Of a stretch of DNA of 64,000 bases, positions 48,310-60,921 are shown one piece after another. This DNA is from Plectrocnemia conspersa (taxonomy: Eukaryota; Arthropoda; Insecta; Trichoptera; Polycentropodidae), in assembly GCA_009617715.1 (NCBI GenBank), contig VTFK01000018.1, positions 1,300,302-1,364,301 on the forward strand, given 5' to 3'. Position 1 is the first letter of the stretch. Every line of letters starts with the position of its first letter. The notes below the pieces were generated by a model, which searched no databases, had not been told where the DNA came from, and saw only the letters and a list, made by a program, of their open reading frames with translations. The position numbers and the translations under genes were made by a program.

Positions 48310-49435
48310 ATTAGTATTAGAGTCTCCAATTACTCGAACCATCAACTACTCGAGTATCGAATATTAAAATTTTAAAATTTCGATGAATGAGTGTCGAATA
48401 TTTACCAAATGTACCAAAATAGCTATTATTAAAATTCGTGCACATATAAATAAATAAATAAAATACTTAGTATGTTAATTTTACAATTATTTTAACTTCA
48501 CGAACATACTTTTTTAAAAAAACAATAATGCAAAAAAAGTGTCTCGAATTTAATATTACTGCTAACCTTTGGTTTTATTATTCCCGTTATGGAAAAAACC
48601 CTTTCCGTTGCTGTTGATGTTGGTCTTATTGTCATTAACGCGTTGGATAAGGCTTCTAATTTATATCTGTTCGTTTTTTATAGATATAAAATTTTTTGAA
48701 CTCTTTTTATGTTCTCTTCTTTCGTTCCCTTCTCTGCTTTTCTCTTATTTCCTTCGACTATTGACAAAATAGTATTTTGTAATTCTTCTTGAATAGATTT
48801 TTTTTCTTAACAATATACAATATTCTACTCCTTCTGATTAATGCGAAGAATTTAAATCTATATCATTCGAAGATGTATTTGGGTGAATCCCTTTCACTCT
48901 AGAGCTAAACGGTTCGCAAAGAACTGACTTTACTTTAAATGCCTTTAAAACACACAATTGTTTTGATTTATATTTTAAGCTGAGGGATCAGTATAAACAA
49001 TTTACAACACTTTACGCTACAACTGCATAGTCATAAAACCTAAAAAAATTTTTGTTGATATTTCATATTGTTCATTGCCATAAATTAGATAAGTCGGGAC
49101 TGTCGAACAGAAAACACAAAAGAAATTTCTCCGTCGTACCCACTAACATAGCCGACGACCGGAACTATGCAACTATGGAACTATGAAAAAATTATACCTG
49201 ATAGTAACCGCTCTAGCTCGGGACTTCGGGCATAAACGCCAAATAAAAGCAAGACGTTAACCTTTACCGGACCGAGTTAAAGTTATTTTTTTTTCTGAAA
49301 TATTTAAAAAAAATTTAATTTCGAGTATTAATCGAGTAATTTTCAAAATACTCGATTATCAAGTACTTGAAAAATAGGCAAAAATACTCGAGTATCGAGT
49401 ACTCGATTACTCGAATTGGAGACTCTAATTAGTAT
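48310..49435 (-). mobile_element. hAT transposon relic with perfect 8-bp target duplication
   Basis: The element body is 48318-49427 (1110 bp). Both ends begin TAGAGTCTCCAATT inward (14 of 14 identical), continuing into CTCGA/CGAG-rich sub-terminal repeats on both sides. The 8 bases just outside, ATTAGTAT, are identical on both sides (48310-48317 and 49428-49435). Eight-base duplications define hAT insertion. On the minus strand the interior reads MTIRPTSTATERVFSITGII (about 48585-48645), matching the RPTSxxxERxFSxxG core of the hAT C-terminal dimerisation domain. Upstream minus-strand sequence is full of stops, so it is a shortened inactive copy. Confidence 0.88.
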
Positions 49436-50894
49436 GAATCTTTTTTCGGTATTAAATTTAGTAATGTCAGCCAATATTAATAAAGTTTCGATGAATGAGT
49501 GTCAATATATAATATACTATAATGTCAATTACATTGTTCTTGATTATTTTTTGGTATTGCAGTGTAAATCTAAAACCTAATTTCATTGGTTTTAGTGTGT
49601 ATATTTTATATTAGGCAATGTTATATTATTACTGTTCAACAATTTTTGTGTGACTTATATTTTGTATAATTACTATAAATATTTGTCTGGGTCTTCTAAA
49701 GATCGGGCTGAAATCTAGATTATGGATGTCGTATCTGAATCAGGGCTGACGTGAAGAGGGAAGCGGCTGTTTTCGTGGTCTTTCTAGCCTATGCAATGGC
49801 GTAGCTCCCTTAGGAGTAACTTGTGAAAGTTTTTAATAATGGTTTCTGTCGGAAATAAATGATATGTGCTATTTATGCGCTTATATACATTTGGTTGAGA
49901 TCAAATAAGTTTCTTAATTAGCATCACTGAACTATTTGCATGTCACTTGTTGTTGACTTTAAGTTATTATTGTTTTGTTTATAATGCATTTAAATTTTCA
50001 GAAAAAAAATATATTTAAATTTCTTAGAATTTCTGTTCGTTACGTACAAACGCATTTGTCAGCGATTTATAAAGACAAATAACATTTTTGTTTATTGCGC
50101 TTTTAGCGCGTTTCTGTTTTTTTCATGGTTCATGTCTATTGATTTCTATTATCTTGTCATTGGTACCAATATTCTGTATTCTGGCTTAGGAGTAAGAGTA
50201 CAGATACAAAATGTTTTACCTCTCATTAATTTATAGCAATTCTGACTAATTATTATTTTATAAATAGTTGAATAATATTTTTTTCAAAGTTTTATACACT
50301 ATGATTCCAGAAATTCTTCAGTCACATTTAATTAAAAATCTACTCTGTACACTAAAGTTGTAATCTATGTAGTTTTAGAAATATCTGCAAACTAATTAAG
50401 TCTGTTCGTTTTTTGTGTGTAACAGTAAATCTTGACAGACTTATATTGCTATTTTTTCTCTAGAAAAATTATATTCAAACGTTGTTTCAAAACACTACAT
50501 GAGTGTTCTCAAAATGCTTTAAAATAATATATATTATTAAATAAAAACAGTTTTAAACAAGATGATTATTTGAGCTGCCTTTTGCTGAGATGCAAAATGA
50601 ATTTTAGGTAATAAGGTCATAGTCAATTTTATTGGTATTTGTCCTTTATTTTTAATAGATTTTTATTAATATTTTTAAATAACATATATTTAATAAGGCG
50701 TATATGTAATATAAATTAAGCAACTAATAAAATAGTCATATTTTTTCTGTAGTTATTTGGTTTAGAGAATGGAATATTTATATTTATTGTGAGATTAACT
50801 TCTTGCCTTAGAAAAAAATAAATGTACTTATGTATATATTAAGGAGGAGAAAAACTGGTAGAATACTGCCTTAAATACATTGTTTGAACAACAT
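49436..50894. other. Intron, nothing supported
   Basis: AT-rich. A GC-richer patch at 49690-49815 (gaagagggaagcggctgttt) resembles an element scrap without boundaries. Confidence 0.4.
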
Positions 50895-51480
50895 TTAAGA
50901 CGTTAACCTACATAATACTTCATGGAGATAAATGTAGAAATCAAATAGATTATGTAATGATTAATACTAGATGGAAATCATTTATATTAAATATAAAAAC
51001 TTATGCAGATTGCTGCTTGGACAACAATTTATTTGTTGCAAACATGAGGTTAAAACTGAAAAAAATCATTTAAATTAACCATACTATAAATTAAAGAGTT
51101 TAGCAAGGTAGTAAGGTGTCTCAGTTTGAAACAAAATCATTAGAGGACGCAAAAAACATATAGGAAACAGAAAAAAATATAATCGAAAAAGCGAAAAACA
51201 GTTATCTGCCACAGAGAGATCGTCGAAAAAATTAGATCACTGATAAAACATGGAACATGATCAAAAAAAGGAAAGAACTCAAATAATCTGGTTTAACAAC
51301 CAAGAAAGACCAAAAGTGTTATGTGAATCTTCACAGATACAAAAATGATAGAAATCAAAGAAACTATGTATTTAAAACAACACAATTACTGAGTCTCACC
51401 TAAAACCCAATTACCAGTTAATTGAAGACAACTTAGGAAGTTCCATAATGGATCTCGTTAAGTTTTAGAAAGATGTAAAA
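50895..51480 (+). mobile_element. RTE/BovB-like LINE fragment (endonuclease-RT linker)
   Basis: Frameshifted pieces read RNQIDYVMINTRWKSFILNI, KTYADCC, NNLFVANMRLKLKK and, further on, IEKAKNSYLPQRDR then ITDKTWNMIKKRKEL. In RTE-type ORF2, RNQIDYI-K-RW is the end of the AP endonuclease, H(H)NLLVAKI-LKLKK follows, and a PKxKRKKxWxTDEIxxLMEERR linker precedes the RT. The catalytic SDH of the endonuclease reads LDN here, so the piece is degenerate. Both ends are undefined. Confidence 0.6.
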
Positions 51481-51589
51481 AATATTGCTCAGAATTATCC
51501 AAAGAATCCAGCACTATAAACTAATTTAGTTTTAAACCAGATATCAGGAAAGAGTCACGATCCTCAATGGAGCGATTTAAAAAAAAATT

Positions 51590-52239
51590 AGAAAGACATA
51601 CATGGTTATTATTTTTATTAATTTGTTCCACTTTTGTCAAACAAATTTATTTTTAAAGTTAACTTTATTACTTTATGTATATTCAGTCAAATTAGAGATT
51701 TATTCTGACTCATTTCTTCTTATAAAATTGTAATTTATCACTGTCACATTTGATGGATTATTAATATTTTCCATTATCTTTACATCAATCTATTAACCAA
51801 CAGTTCTAATAGATTTTATTTTAGTTTATATTTTTATACCAATTTGAGTCCAATAATAAATGGTATACCTTTGAAAATTTATGATTCTTTATATCTGGAA
51901 ATAATATTTATTGAATTGCAAAAAATGTTAATGGAAAAGTACGCCAAATTCACAACATCTTAAGTGTTCTTTATTATTATTAAAGTATATTCAATATATA
52001 TTAAAATTTATTTCTAATTAAATTATATCATACGATAAAAATTTCACTATCGATTCGTTGATTCTTGAATAATTAAAAAAATAGTTTAAAGGCTTATAAT
52101 TAAAATTCTGATATGTACAAATGAAAATTAACGCTGTTAAAACATTTCACTGTATTCATTTGTAAATATTTTATATTCACGTATACAAACACATAAATTT
52201 AATGTATACACATGAGAGTATTTTATCTCGAGAATACAC
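51590..52239. other. Intron, nothing supported
   Basis: AT-rich sequence between the LINE fragment and the next GC-richer patch. Confidence 0.45.
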
Positions 52240-52680
52240 GTGTATTATTCGCTCGCATCAACGCGTGATGTATTACGATCTCTCTCGGCTCCGAAAATCA
52301 TGAATATTGAAGTCGATGGGTGAATAAAAAAATGTAAAATATACACTGGGAAAAAAATCACACAATCGCCCAAATGAAAACATATTATAATGCGATCTTA
52401 CGGCGGGAAATAGAGGAAAGGCGGCGAGGGATTTTTCTTCATCATTTTTTTGCCACATAATCGCGCAGCGGAAGGGATTGGCAGAACATTCATTTCAAAA
52501 CGGAAGAACCCGTCTGCAAGTCTGCGATTTTTTTATTTATTCATACCCGCACTTATTTTGCATATTTATTTGGTATAGCGAATGAAATATTTAAGGTAAC
52601 TGTCGAGCTTTGGAGAAAATGCAATGTTCTCCTAACGACGCTTAATGCACCAATCTGTGGGGTGACTCTGTATAAATGCA
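52240..52680. promoter_or_regulatory. GC-richer intronic island
   Basis: A block with cgctcgcatcaacgcgtgat, ttacggcgggaaatagagga and gcgcagcggaagggattggc. TTTATTT/TTTATTC runs (Hox/Caudal-like cores) are mixed in. No convincing coding frame. Candidate enhancer. Confidence 0.3.
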
Positions 52681-53579
52681 TAATTTATTAAACATCTACG
52701 TATACATATATATTATTTAAAAAGTTTTTTAATATAATATATGTGTGCTTTGTATAGCAAAAACGTCCAACAAAATCGATCAATCAACATAAATTATAAA
52801 CGAGAGGTATAAACATCTTATGAATATGTAATACGTAATTTCCGACGAGTGCTTATTTGTTGTAATATATTATTCATTTAATGTGGAATATAAATTATAT
52901 GTATGCTATAAAGATGCGTTGATGCTGGTTAAATCGAGAAGACATAATATCTGTGGTTCGACTGAAGTAAAAGTACACATAAAAGTACAATTCTCAGAGA
53001 TAAGGAAAGGAACTAAGAAATTGAACATATATTTTTTTATTTAAAACTATAAAAAGACTTGTAATTTTGCAATCTCAAATCTTGCATTTATAATATTTAA
53101 TTTCAGTAAAAAATATATGGTATTTCAGATATAAATATTATTCATCCGATTTAAGTCTACAAGTTCAATCATTGAACAGATTGTGTTTCATCGTTTTTTT
53201 TGCATCGGCTTTAGATAGTCAGGGGATAGAACTGAAACATATGATTTTAAATATAATGATGGCACCATAGTTGTCTATAAGGGTTGCAAAATATATATAT
53301 GAGACATCAATCATTCCTTCCAAGCGTTAAAGATTTAACATCAGTAGCTATTTTTCGTGATATTTAAAAAGGTAATGGGAAGTAAAATCCGCGCTGAAAT
53401 TAATTAATTCCACGTCACGTATCGGTGCTTTTTATAATATTAACTAATTTAAAATCAATCAAATCTCACGTTGTTTTTAACAAATATTTATATTTATGAC
53501 AATTAAAAACATCCTATCGTTTAATCAACTTAAATTTTAATTAATTGTTCGTCTTGATGTTCAATTGACATCTTTAACA

Positions 53580-53960
53580 AAGTCATCCTGATTCGTTTAT
53601 ACTACTTATAGTGTACATACATATCTATACGAGACATACATTAGAACAACCGGTCGCCAGTAATTACCGGTCAGTTGATTAATGACGTCACTCGGCAGTC
53701 ACTTAACAAATATCTGCTCCATCAAACGCATTCTTACCCGTTGCACCAAAGTCCTCTTTGTCTTCGAATCCCTTTGTTCTTTTTTTTTATGTCTGTGTCG
53801 TACACGAGATATCCAAAGGATTATTGCTATACGAAGTGGAAGCGAAGCAAACGAGATGCATTTGAGATAAATTTAAAATGAATAGTACATAAAGCAGGAA
53901 GCCTGGAGGGGATTTGATGTTGCACCATTAATCCGCGACCTTACCAGATGTATAATTGAA
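53580..53960. promoter_or_regulatory. Intronic island with perfect CRE
   Basis: Contains TGACGTCA, a perfect cAMP-response element, at 53683-53690, preceded by a partial palindrome accggtcgccagtaattacc followed by ggt and by gattaatgacgtcac. Two overlapping short + frames (53675-53881) lack resemblance to any family. Candidate regulatory module. Confidence 0.4.
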
Positions 53961-54459
53961 CAAACAGTACTGCGAACGTGAGTTTAATTAATATTTGAAA
54001 TTGTGTAATCTTTGATTATCCTTTGTATGTGCTTAGATTAGGGCTGTATAATACGTAATATATTTACTTAAGGTAGTATTTATTAAAAAATAAGAATTTA
54101 ATTTTACTGGGGTTTAACCAATGCGTGGTATATAATACATGTTTATTAAATTCTGAATTATCCGGACGTATAAAAATGCATAATAAAATATGAATATATA
54201 TGTGCTTAGAAGTGTCCAGGTAGTCCCAGTATTCGCATAGCTAGTAGGTAACTGCTGGGCTGAACCAAAATCTGACGGTTGAAGTGGAAAGACTACCTAA
54301 TTATTTCATTTATTTTTATATTTTTAATTTAGATGATATTAAAAACTCTGTTTCTTTTAAAATAATATATTTTTTACTATGATTGATGTATAAGAAAGCA
54401 ATATAATAATCTATTTAATTAATGTATAGACCGGTCTATACTAATAAAGTTGAAATAGA

Positions 54460-54720
54460 GTAGTCCGTAATGTCTAGATTAGCAACCCAGAGGCCACGGT
54501 TCGAGTCACGGCAGCAGATTCAAATTTTGATTTATAAAAAACAGCCTTTGAATGTTAATTATAAAAAAATATATACTAACTTATAATTATTTAGAAGTCA
54601 CCGATTTCTAGACTGAAAAGTCTGGTGGTTAATACTTAAGTATTCATTATGTCTGATTGACTTACTCATTTGTAACGCATTTGACGCATAACTGTCATCG
54701 AGTAAAAGTTTGAGAAAAAG
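54460..54720 (+). repeat. tRNA-derived SINE, copy B
   Basis: Starts tagtccgtaatgtctagatt, has a B box GGTTCGAGTCA at 54498-54508, and shares gtctggtggttaatactt, aagtattcattatgtctgat and tgacttact with copy A. An internal region differs and the 3' tail is shorter. The head does not complete a tRNA cloverleaf. Confidence 0.75.
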
Positions 54721-56524
54721 GGTCTCTTTAACTATTCTTAAGTGTCTGGTATTTTTTTTTTGCGTCGGATGCTCTGATAAAAAGGCATTTGTTTCTCACA
54801 AATTTCTCTTTTTAGTGGTTTCGATCTATTATTTTGTATTTCATTACTTGTATAATTTTTTTTATTAGTATCAATCGATTAATAATAGTTTTTTACATTA
54901 TTAAAAAATATTAATAGGTTAAAATAATCAACACAGAATTTACAAATTAATATACAAATACAAGTTAGTAAATATAAATAATATTAAACACAGAGGTCAT
55001 TATATTTTTCAGTAAATTAAAATGAAAAAATACTACTTTGCTAAAATATGTATTTCTGTATTTTACATAAAGCATATATTGTATATACTACTGTGTTTAT
55101 TTAAAATATTTTATTAATAAACTAATTTTTTTCCTAAAATCAAATGTTGGATATAAGCCCTTAATATGTGGAGCAGCGCAATTATTTTTAATTGTTTTTA
55201 ATATGACAATGTCCAAATTTTTTCATAAATCATAATGTCCTAAAGTGTATTTTATATTTTACTCATGTAGTATTTATTAAATAGGCTCATAAATATTCTT
55301 GTCCAGATCATCGATTAAATTTTTATTAGCCATTTAAATAAGGATTGCGCATTTATTAGCCGTAAATATTATTTCTTGGTCTTAACAATCATACTTACAA
55401 CTTAGTCTTAACAACTAATTTATTGACTGATATTGTATTACTTTATAACACTTATCAATCGCCATTTTATTTAAGCGTTTATTTCCTACAATGGTCACAA
55501 AAAGCCAGTTCGACTTGTGATTTTAACCGTTTAAAATTTTTTTTTATTTCATATAATAAAAAATAGTAATAGTAATAGACTATTAAAAAAAACTTAGGAA
55601 TTATGAATGAATCATTCAAAATATGTGCATAAAAAATTGTTGTTTTCAATATTTTTTGCCGTCTGACCTGATAAAAAACTCGTGATAAAAATTTCTTATT
55701 CTTTGTTCATTAAAAACACGTAGTTGAAAATGACAGAACTATTTTTTTATGAATTTCAATGCTGCAACGACTTTGTTAAAACAACATTAAAAAAATCTTT
55801 ATTATAAATCTTAAAGTTTTTATATAAATTGTTTTACTAAATATTAGTATCGGTTATTTTATTTTATTTATTTATATGAATATTGAGTCTTTATTTCTCA
55901 CAATAATTTTATTATTCTACTAGTTTTTTCGACCCCTGACTTTGGTTTATCTTACTGTATATACATACATACATTTAAATAATTTCTGTATTTTCTTCCA
56001 AATTTTCCATTGTATTTTCTTCAGCTAAAACCAATATTTTGTAATCTGATGTTATTTTAACTTTAACAAATATTTTTGAGTTGACTTGTAAATCTTTTTA
56101 TATATTATTAATATAAACAGTGAGCTTAAAACAAGTTTTACGCCATCATCAGCAATTCCATATGATCTTTTAACTTCTTACTGCTTTAAATTCTTATCAA
56201 TAATTAAAACAAGTTAAATGTGATTTTCTGCAACATTTTTTCATTTTACTAAAAAAAAATTTTATTGATTAGATTAAAAATCAAAACAGCTTTTCTAAAT
56301 ACACAGAAAGAATAACATTGTTGCGACTGAATAATCGATAATTTCAAAAGAAAAAATCGTTCTCATTTATATATCTGGATTTTTTCTGGATTTAAATCTA
56401 TATAGTTTTAGTCAAATAGGAATGACTATATGTATATATCAATGAAATCGTGTAACATTGCAATAATTCTAATGTATACTTGTGTTTACTATGTTTTATT
56501 TCATATTTATTATGTAGTTTTAAA
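54721..56524. other. Intron, AT-rich, nothing supported
   Basis: No exon, bounded element or repeat recognised. Confidence 0.45.
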
Positions 56525-56743
56525 ATGCACGATATACCAAGGGACCACGTCCGTGGTTTACTTTACCAAATTGTTTTTTCGATCGAGTCTCATTCTTGGA
56601 TATTATTCGGGACACCATTATATATTCATGCATTGACTCTTGGAGCGCTCATTTTGGTACCAGAATTTGAATTTATGGTAAACATAATAAATATAGAATA
56701 TATTATATTTTCATGGTTAATGGTAAAAAGGTTTTTATTCTAA
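56525..56743 (+). other. Unassigned open frame with gene-like composition
   Basis: From ATG 56525 the frame reads MHDIPRDHVRGLLYQIVFSI, ESHSWILFGTPLYIHALTLG and ALILVPEFEFMVN, then stops at 56741-56743. Codon use is richer in G/C than the surroundings and a gtaaac follows the ATG at about 56676, a possible donor. It resembles a piece of a membrane or transposon protein, but I recognise no family and see no partner exon. An isolated remnant or chance are both possible. Confidence 0.2.
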
Positions 56744-56902
56744 AAATATACATTTTGTTTTAAATTTGATTAAAATATAAAGCAATAAATTTTTTTAAAT
56801 ATCTAAACTGAATTTAGCTCAATAGAAGGGCGCAAAAAACAATTATCCCTTCTCAGAAGTCAAAAATCCACGTCAAAAGCAATAAAATCGTGCCGTCGCC
56901 GT

Positions 56903-56982
56903 CGCAGTGGGAACGCTCGGTAACGAGCGTTCCCACTGCGAATTTAGTGGGAACGCTCGGTAACGAGCGTTCCCACTAAATT
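56903..56982 (+). repeat. Tandem pair of GTAA-loop hairpins
   Basis: Hairpin 1 is 56903-56940, a 17-base perfect stem (CGCAGTGGGAACGCTCG) around loop GTAA. Hairpin 2 is 56941-56982, a 19-base perfect stem (AATTTAGTGGGAACGCTCG) around the same loop. The inner 15 stem bases are identical in both, while the outermost stem bases differ in a compensated manner. As + strand RNA the loops are GUAA, a GNRA tetraloop. The period is 40 bases. Function unknown. Confidence 0.9.
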
Positions 56983-57073
56983 CGGTTTGAATATACTTTA
57001 ATCAGCCTTATTATATTATAAGTTCATAGTAATATTGATAAGGATAGCTATCACATTTTTAAAAGCAGATTGC

Positions 57074-57151
57074 AGACAAATTATGGAGCAATATGTGAGA
57101 TGCAATGTCTGTCTGTATTTATTCTTCCGCTTATTCCACCATAATTTGTCT
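57074..57151. repeat. 13-bp inverted repeat
   Basis: agacaaattatgg at 57074-57086 and ccataatttgtct at 57139-57151 are perfect inverted copies with a 52-base spacer. It might be a remnant of element ends; no target duplication seen. Confidence 0.6.
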
Positions 57152-57224
57152 TAGAACTTTAATTAGGTTAGGTTTGGGTTTGAACAGTAAGTGGACGTTT
57201 CGCAACTGTCATTTTAGAGATGCA

Positions 57225-57400
57225 TATAAGCGCTTATCAGTTAAAATATATTTTCGCTAGTAGAAATATATAGCTACTGGTGAAAATGTAATCCGATATG
57301 ATTTTTCTGAAATGACATGTTTAAAAAAAATATTTTTGGGATAGATACGAGACTGTTTTTTCAATATTTTCTTTCAGGAATAACCACATGATACTGAATG
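57225..57400 (-). repeat. Dispersed repeat R, copy 4 (reverse)
   Basis: The reverse complement aligns with 13525-13710: cagtctcgtatctatcccaa, aaatattttttttaaa, tacattttcaccagtagcta and ctactagcgaaaatatattt. It gives the longest pairwise match of this family in the window. Confidence 0.6.
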
Positions 57401-60400
57401 TATTATTTATTTATTTTTCTGCATTAAATCCAGTTGTCAAATTACCAATAATACAATCTATAAAAACAATAAATTTATATAATTCAGCTGGTGCTGTTAT
57501 TGATTTTGCGTTATTCCTTTGCTTCTTCCTTAGGAATTTGATCTGAATTTTTAGATCAAAAACCCAAATTTACTGACACTAATTTACATTCGTTGAATAT
57601 TTCTTCTTATATCTAATATTTTTTAAACGTTCATAAAGCAATAAAGTTAAAAATAATTTTCAAACAAATTTTAACACAAACGGAGTCGCATCAAAAATCT
57701 ATCCCTTTGAATAATAACGTTTATTGTAAAAGTTCTACCGAGAAAGTGTGTGTTTTTGAAGGCAATGTTCTTTTATGTATAAAAAGAGCTCAAGGAATTT
57801 ATACCTGAAATACATCAGTACATACATCTCAAACAATTGTAGTTTAGTTCAGTTTCATTATTTGATTTTTACATTACCCGGGGCGCATCATAAGATTCCC
57901 TATCGAGATCGACGGTTTACCGTTACATTCTAATTAGAATCCACTACTATTTGCCTCTCAGCCATACACCGTGGGTGTTTCCCTGCGCTTCTAAAGAAAT
58001 ATTCACCATTTTATTTTTATTATATAATAATTCTCTTTTTTTATAATAAATACAAATATTTTATTGCTTTTGGAAACATAGTAAGAACACAAATAGTAGA
58101 AACACATTTAATAATGACTATAATAAATATATGTATTTAAAAGATCGTTGAAATTCTGCGCAAAATTAAAAAAATTAGATACATAAGTAGCAAAATTATG
58201 GAATGAAGTTAGTGGTATTGTAGGTTAATCAAATTTATTCATTTAACAATCCAGAACTGACGCCGATCCCCTAGAAATAAAAGTGGGAGGGGTGTCGCAC
58301 GCAACGAAGAAAGAGATAAAGCATGCTATTTCGTGTAACGGTACTTCGTCCAGACGATATGAGAATCTTATGAAGCACCCGGGGCAGCTCAAGGAGAACG
58401 GGCCCCTGGAATTTGCCCCCCCTTTTCGGTAGGCTTGCATATTAGTCATAATAATGTGTCAGTGAAAAAGCATCTATTGCCAAATTCTATAACATCACAA
58501 ACCACAACATCCTGTGATTCACACGCCATTGTTTGATACATCACGTTACGCTACGGTAACTATGTTCATATGTATGCAGTAGCTACCTACATACCACAAT
58601 GTGATAACTTTATAAATAGAATTTTTAACTAAAACAAACTCATGTAGCGTTGTTTAGATTCGGTATGAAACACAGACTTAGAAAAAACATGGATGCATGC
58701 GATTAACTCAAGTTGAACCAAACACATGACTGAGGGTTTCGGACATGCATGTTTGTATAACTCATGTTTATTGGTTTTATCCTGTTAGATATGCACAAAA
58801 GCTGTTACAGATTGATGCGCTCCTGATGTTTTAAAATATATTTCATAGTCAAGGTAATTAGTTTATCTCGAAAAAGCAATTCATTGTATGAATTCGATTT
58901 TTATTGGCGCTTTTAATGTGATTTCAGTTATTGCTTCAGTAACGATTCTTATGAATGCTTTTTGCTAATTATTATTGCGTGAAATGTGGCTACTTTTGTG
59001 GATGAAATGAATTTTATTTATTTAAATAAGATTTTAAAGCACATTTTCGTCGTTGTTGTAATGTTAGTGTGATATCGAATTTACTTTGTACAAAGTCTTC
59101 ACGTAGATATGTCTGTGGTTGACACAATAAGAATCCATAACAGTGCAATATTGTAGCATAGGTTTTGTTCACTGCATGGATCTAAAAATGTAGTTATATT
59201 TGCAATTCCCTTATGAATGAAGACTTAAAAAAAATCGTTTTACCAGAGTTTCATTGTACTCTCTAAATAAAAATAATATTGATGAATAAATCTCATATGC
59301 TTCGCATATGTATGTATATTTAAATATTTTAATTAAGCTGTCTACATCTTAAGCTATTTTTCTTATTACATTTATTTTCCACATTCGTGGCTCACTAAAA
59401 ATAAAACCCTATTCTCTCGAGTGCGCTTGTAAGATGAAAACACCGCGCGCTCGTTTTCTCTAGATTACAAATTTAATTCGCCTTCGGTTCGCTAACTACG
59501 GGATTTAATTGCAAGGAGATCAAAAAACTAACCCATTTTTTTCGTCCGGCTTATCCTTCAGCTTTGAATTACGTAACGTTCGAAGACTGCAATGCGCCCA
59601 ATGTACATTCAAACAGTTTCGTGCATGCACCGAGTTAACCAGGTCACAATTTATACGCCCTGACCCTATAAACCTGAATTTATAAGTCTCGATTAACACC
59701 CCCATAGTGATGATTTATACATAAAAAAAAAACATACTAAAATTTTGACCTTTTGAAATAATGTAGTACATGCTTACGCCAGAGCTTTCGCGACACGCCT
59801 CAGCTTAATGGACGAATTTATTGTGCTATTTAACAGTTTAAGAGTGTTTCAGTGGGCCATTCGAGTGATTTATTACTATTTGTGTGTTAAATATTTCAAA
59901 TGTTGAGATCAGTTTATTGTAAAGCAAAATAAAAATAATGTTTGCTCGCACATTATTGCTTCACATATTTTATATTGCTGTGCAGAGTACGAAGCATAAT
60001 ATTGCATTATAAAATGTAATATGCCAAAGAACACGTGAGGTCTGAGTTATTACATTTATTTCAAAGTTTTATTAATATGTTAATAAATATTTGTTACAGA
60101 CATTGTTATGTAATAACTCCATGAAACCTACATTTCAAAAATCGATATATAAGAAAGTACTTATTTTAAATGATTTTATACATTTTAATATTTAAAAAAC
60201 ACAAAGTAGTTCAAGTTTTGTATAACCTAGATTCCTATTTTAGAAATTTATGTCACTTAAAAAATACATATTTTTATACATATGATATAGTATAATAAAA
60301 CAACAAAAGTATATAATTAAAGTTAAGCTTTATAGCACGAAAGCGTTTCTTAAGTTTATTCAGAATATCTACAGACTAAATATTATAATATTTGACTAGT

Positions 60401-60921
60401 AAATAAATTCGCCTCTTTTTCAACTATTCGTTGCTCAAATATTTGTCAAATTATTTATTCATATTGTAATAGAATATGTATATATCTTAAATTTCTAAAA
60501 ACATAGTTGTGTATTAAAACAGCGCAGGTAGTCATTTTCTTCTTCTATATACCGCTACATTATCAACAGCATAAATGTTTTTTTATTTGGCTAGTTTTTC
60601 AAGGTATTTAAAATATGAATTCTCATCTTAAGTAATATTAAATACTATTCATATAAAAATGTTATTTATATTGGCAATGGAAATAATTCATTAGAGCCGG
60701 CAAATTTCTTTCTTTCTTCTGAGGATCTGAGAGTAGTGACTATTTGAGCATACCGGGCTGTTTGCATTAAAATTGAGCCTTATTTAAGGTATAATATATA
60801 ATACTTAATGCTCAACTGTTTATAAAATAAAAATAAAAAGTCTTGATAATTTTTATAGTTTTTTCTCTCTCGATAATATATACCTACATATGTGTGTATT
60901 TTTCGATTCTTCATAACTTGA
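57401..60921. other. Intron with scattered GC-richer patches
   Basis: Patches at 57880-57990 (with taattagaatcc), 58240-58450 (with C-runs and an open minus frame of no known family) and 59400-59700 stand out from AT-rich DNA. None is bounded by repeats or shows a coding signature. Confidence 0.35.

Noticed and set aside
48569..48772. 67-codon + frame rich in Leu and Phe
   Set aside because: It is the complement of the hAT transposase C-terminal domain read on the minus strand.
54205..54295. Inverted repeat ccaggtagtc/gactacct as element ends
   Set aside because: The match is only about 8 bp and no target duplication is visible.
54470..54520. tRNA gene suggested by GGTTCGAGTCA
   Set aside because: Same reasoning as the copy at 12738; the cloverleaf cannot be completed and a SINE body follows.
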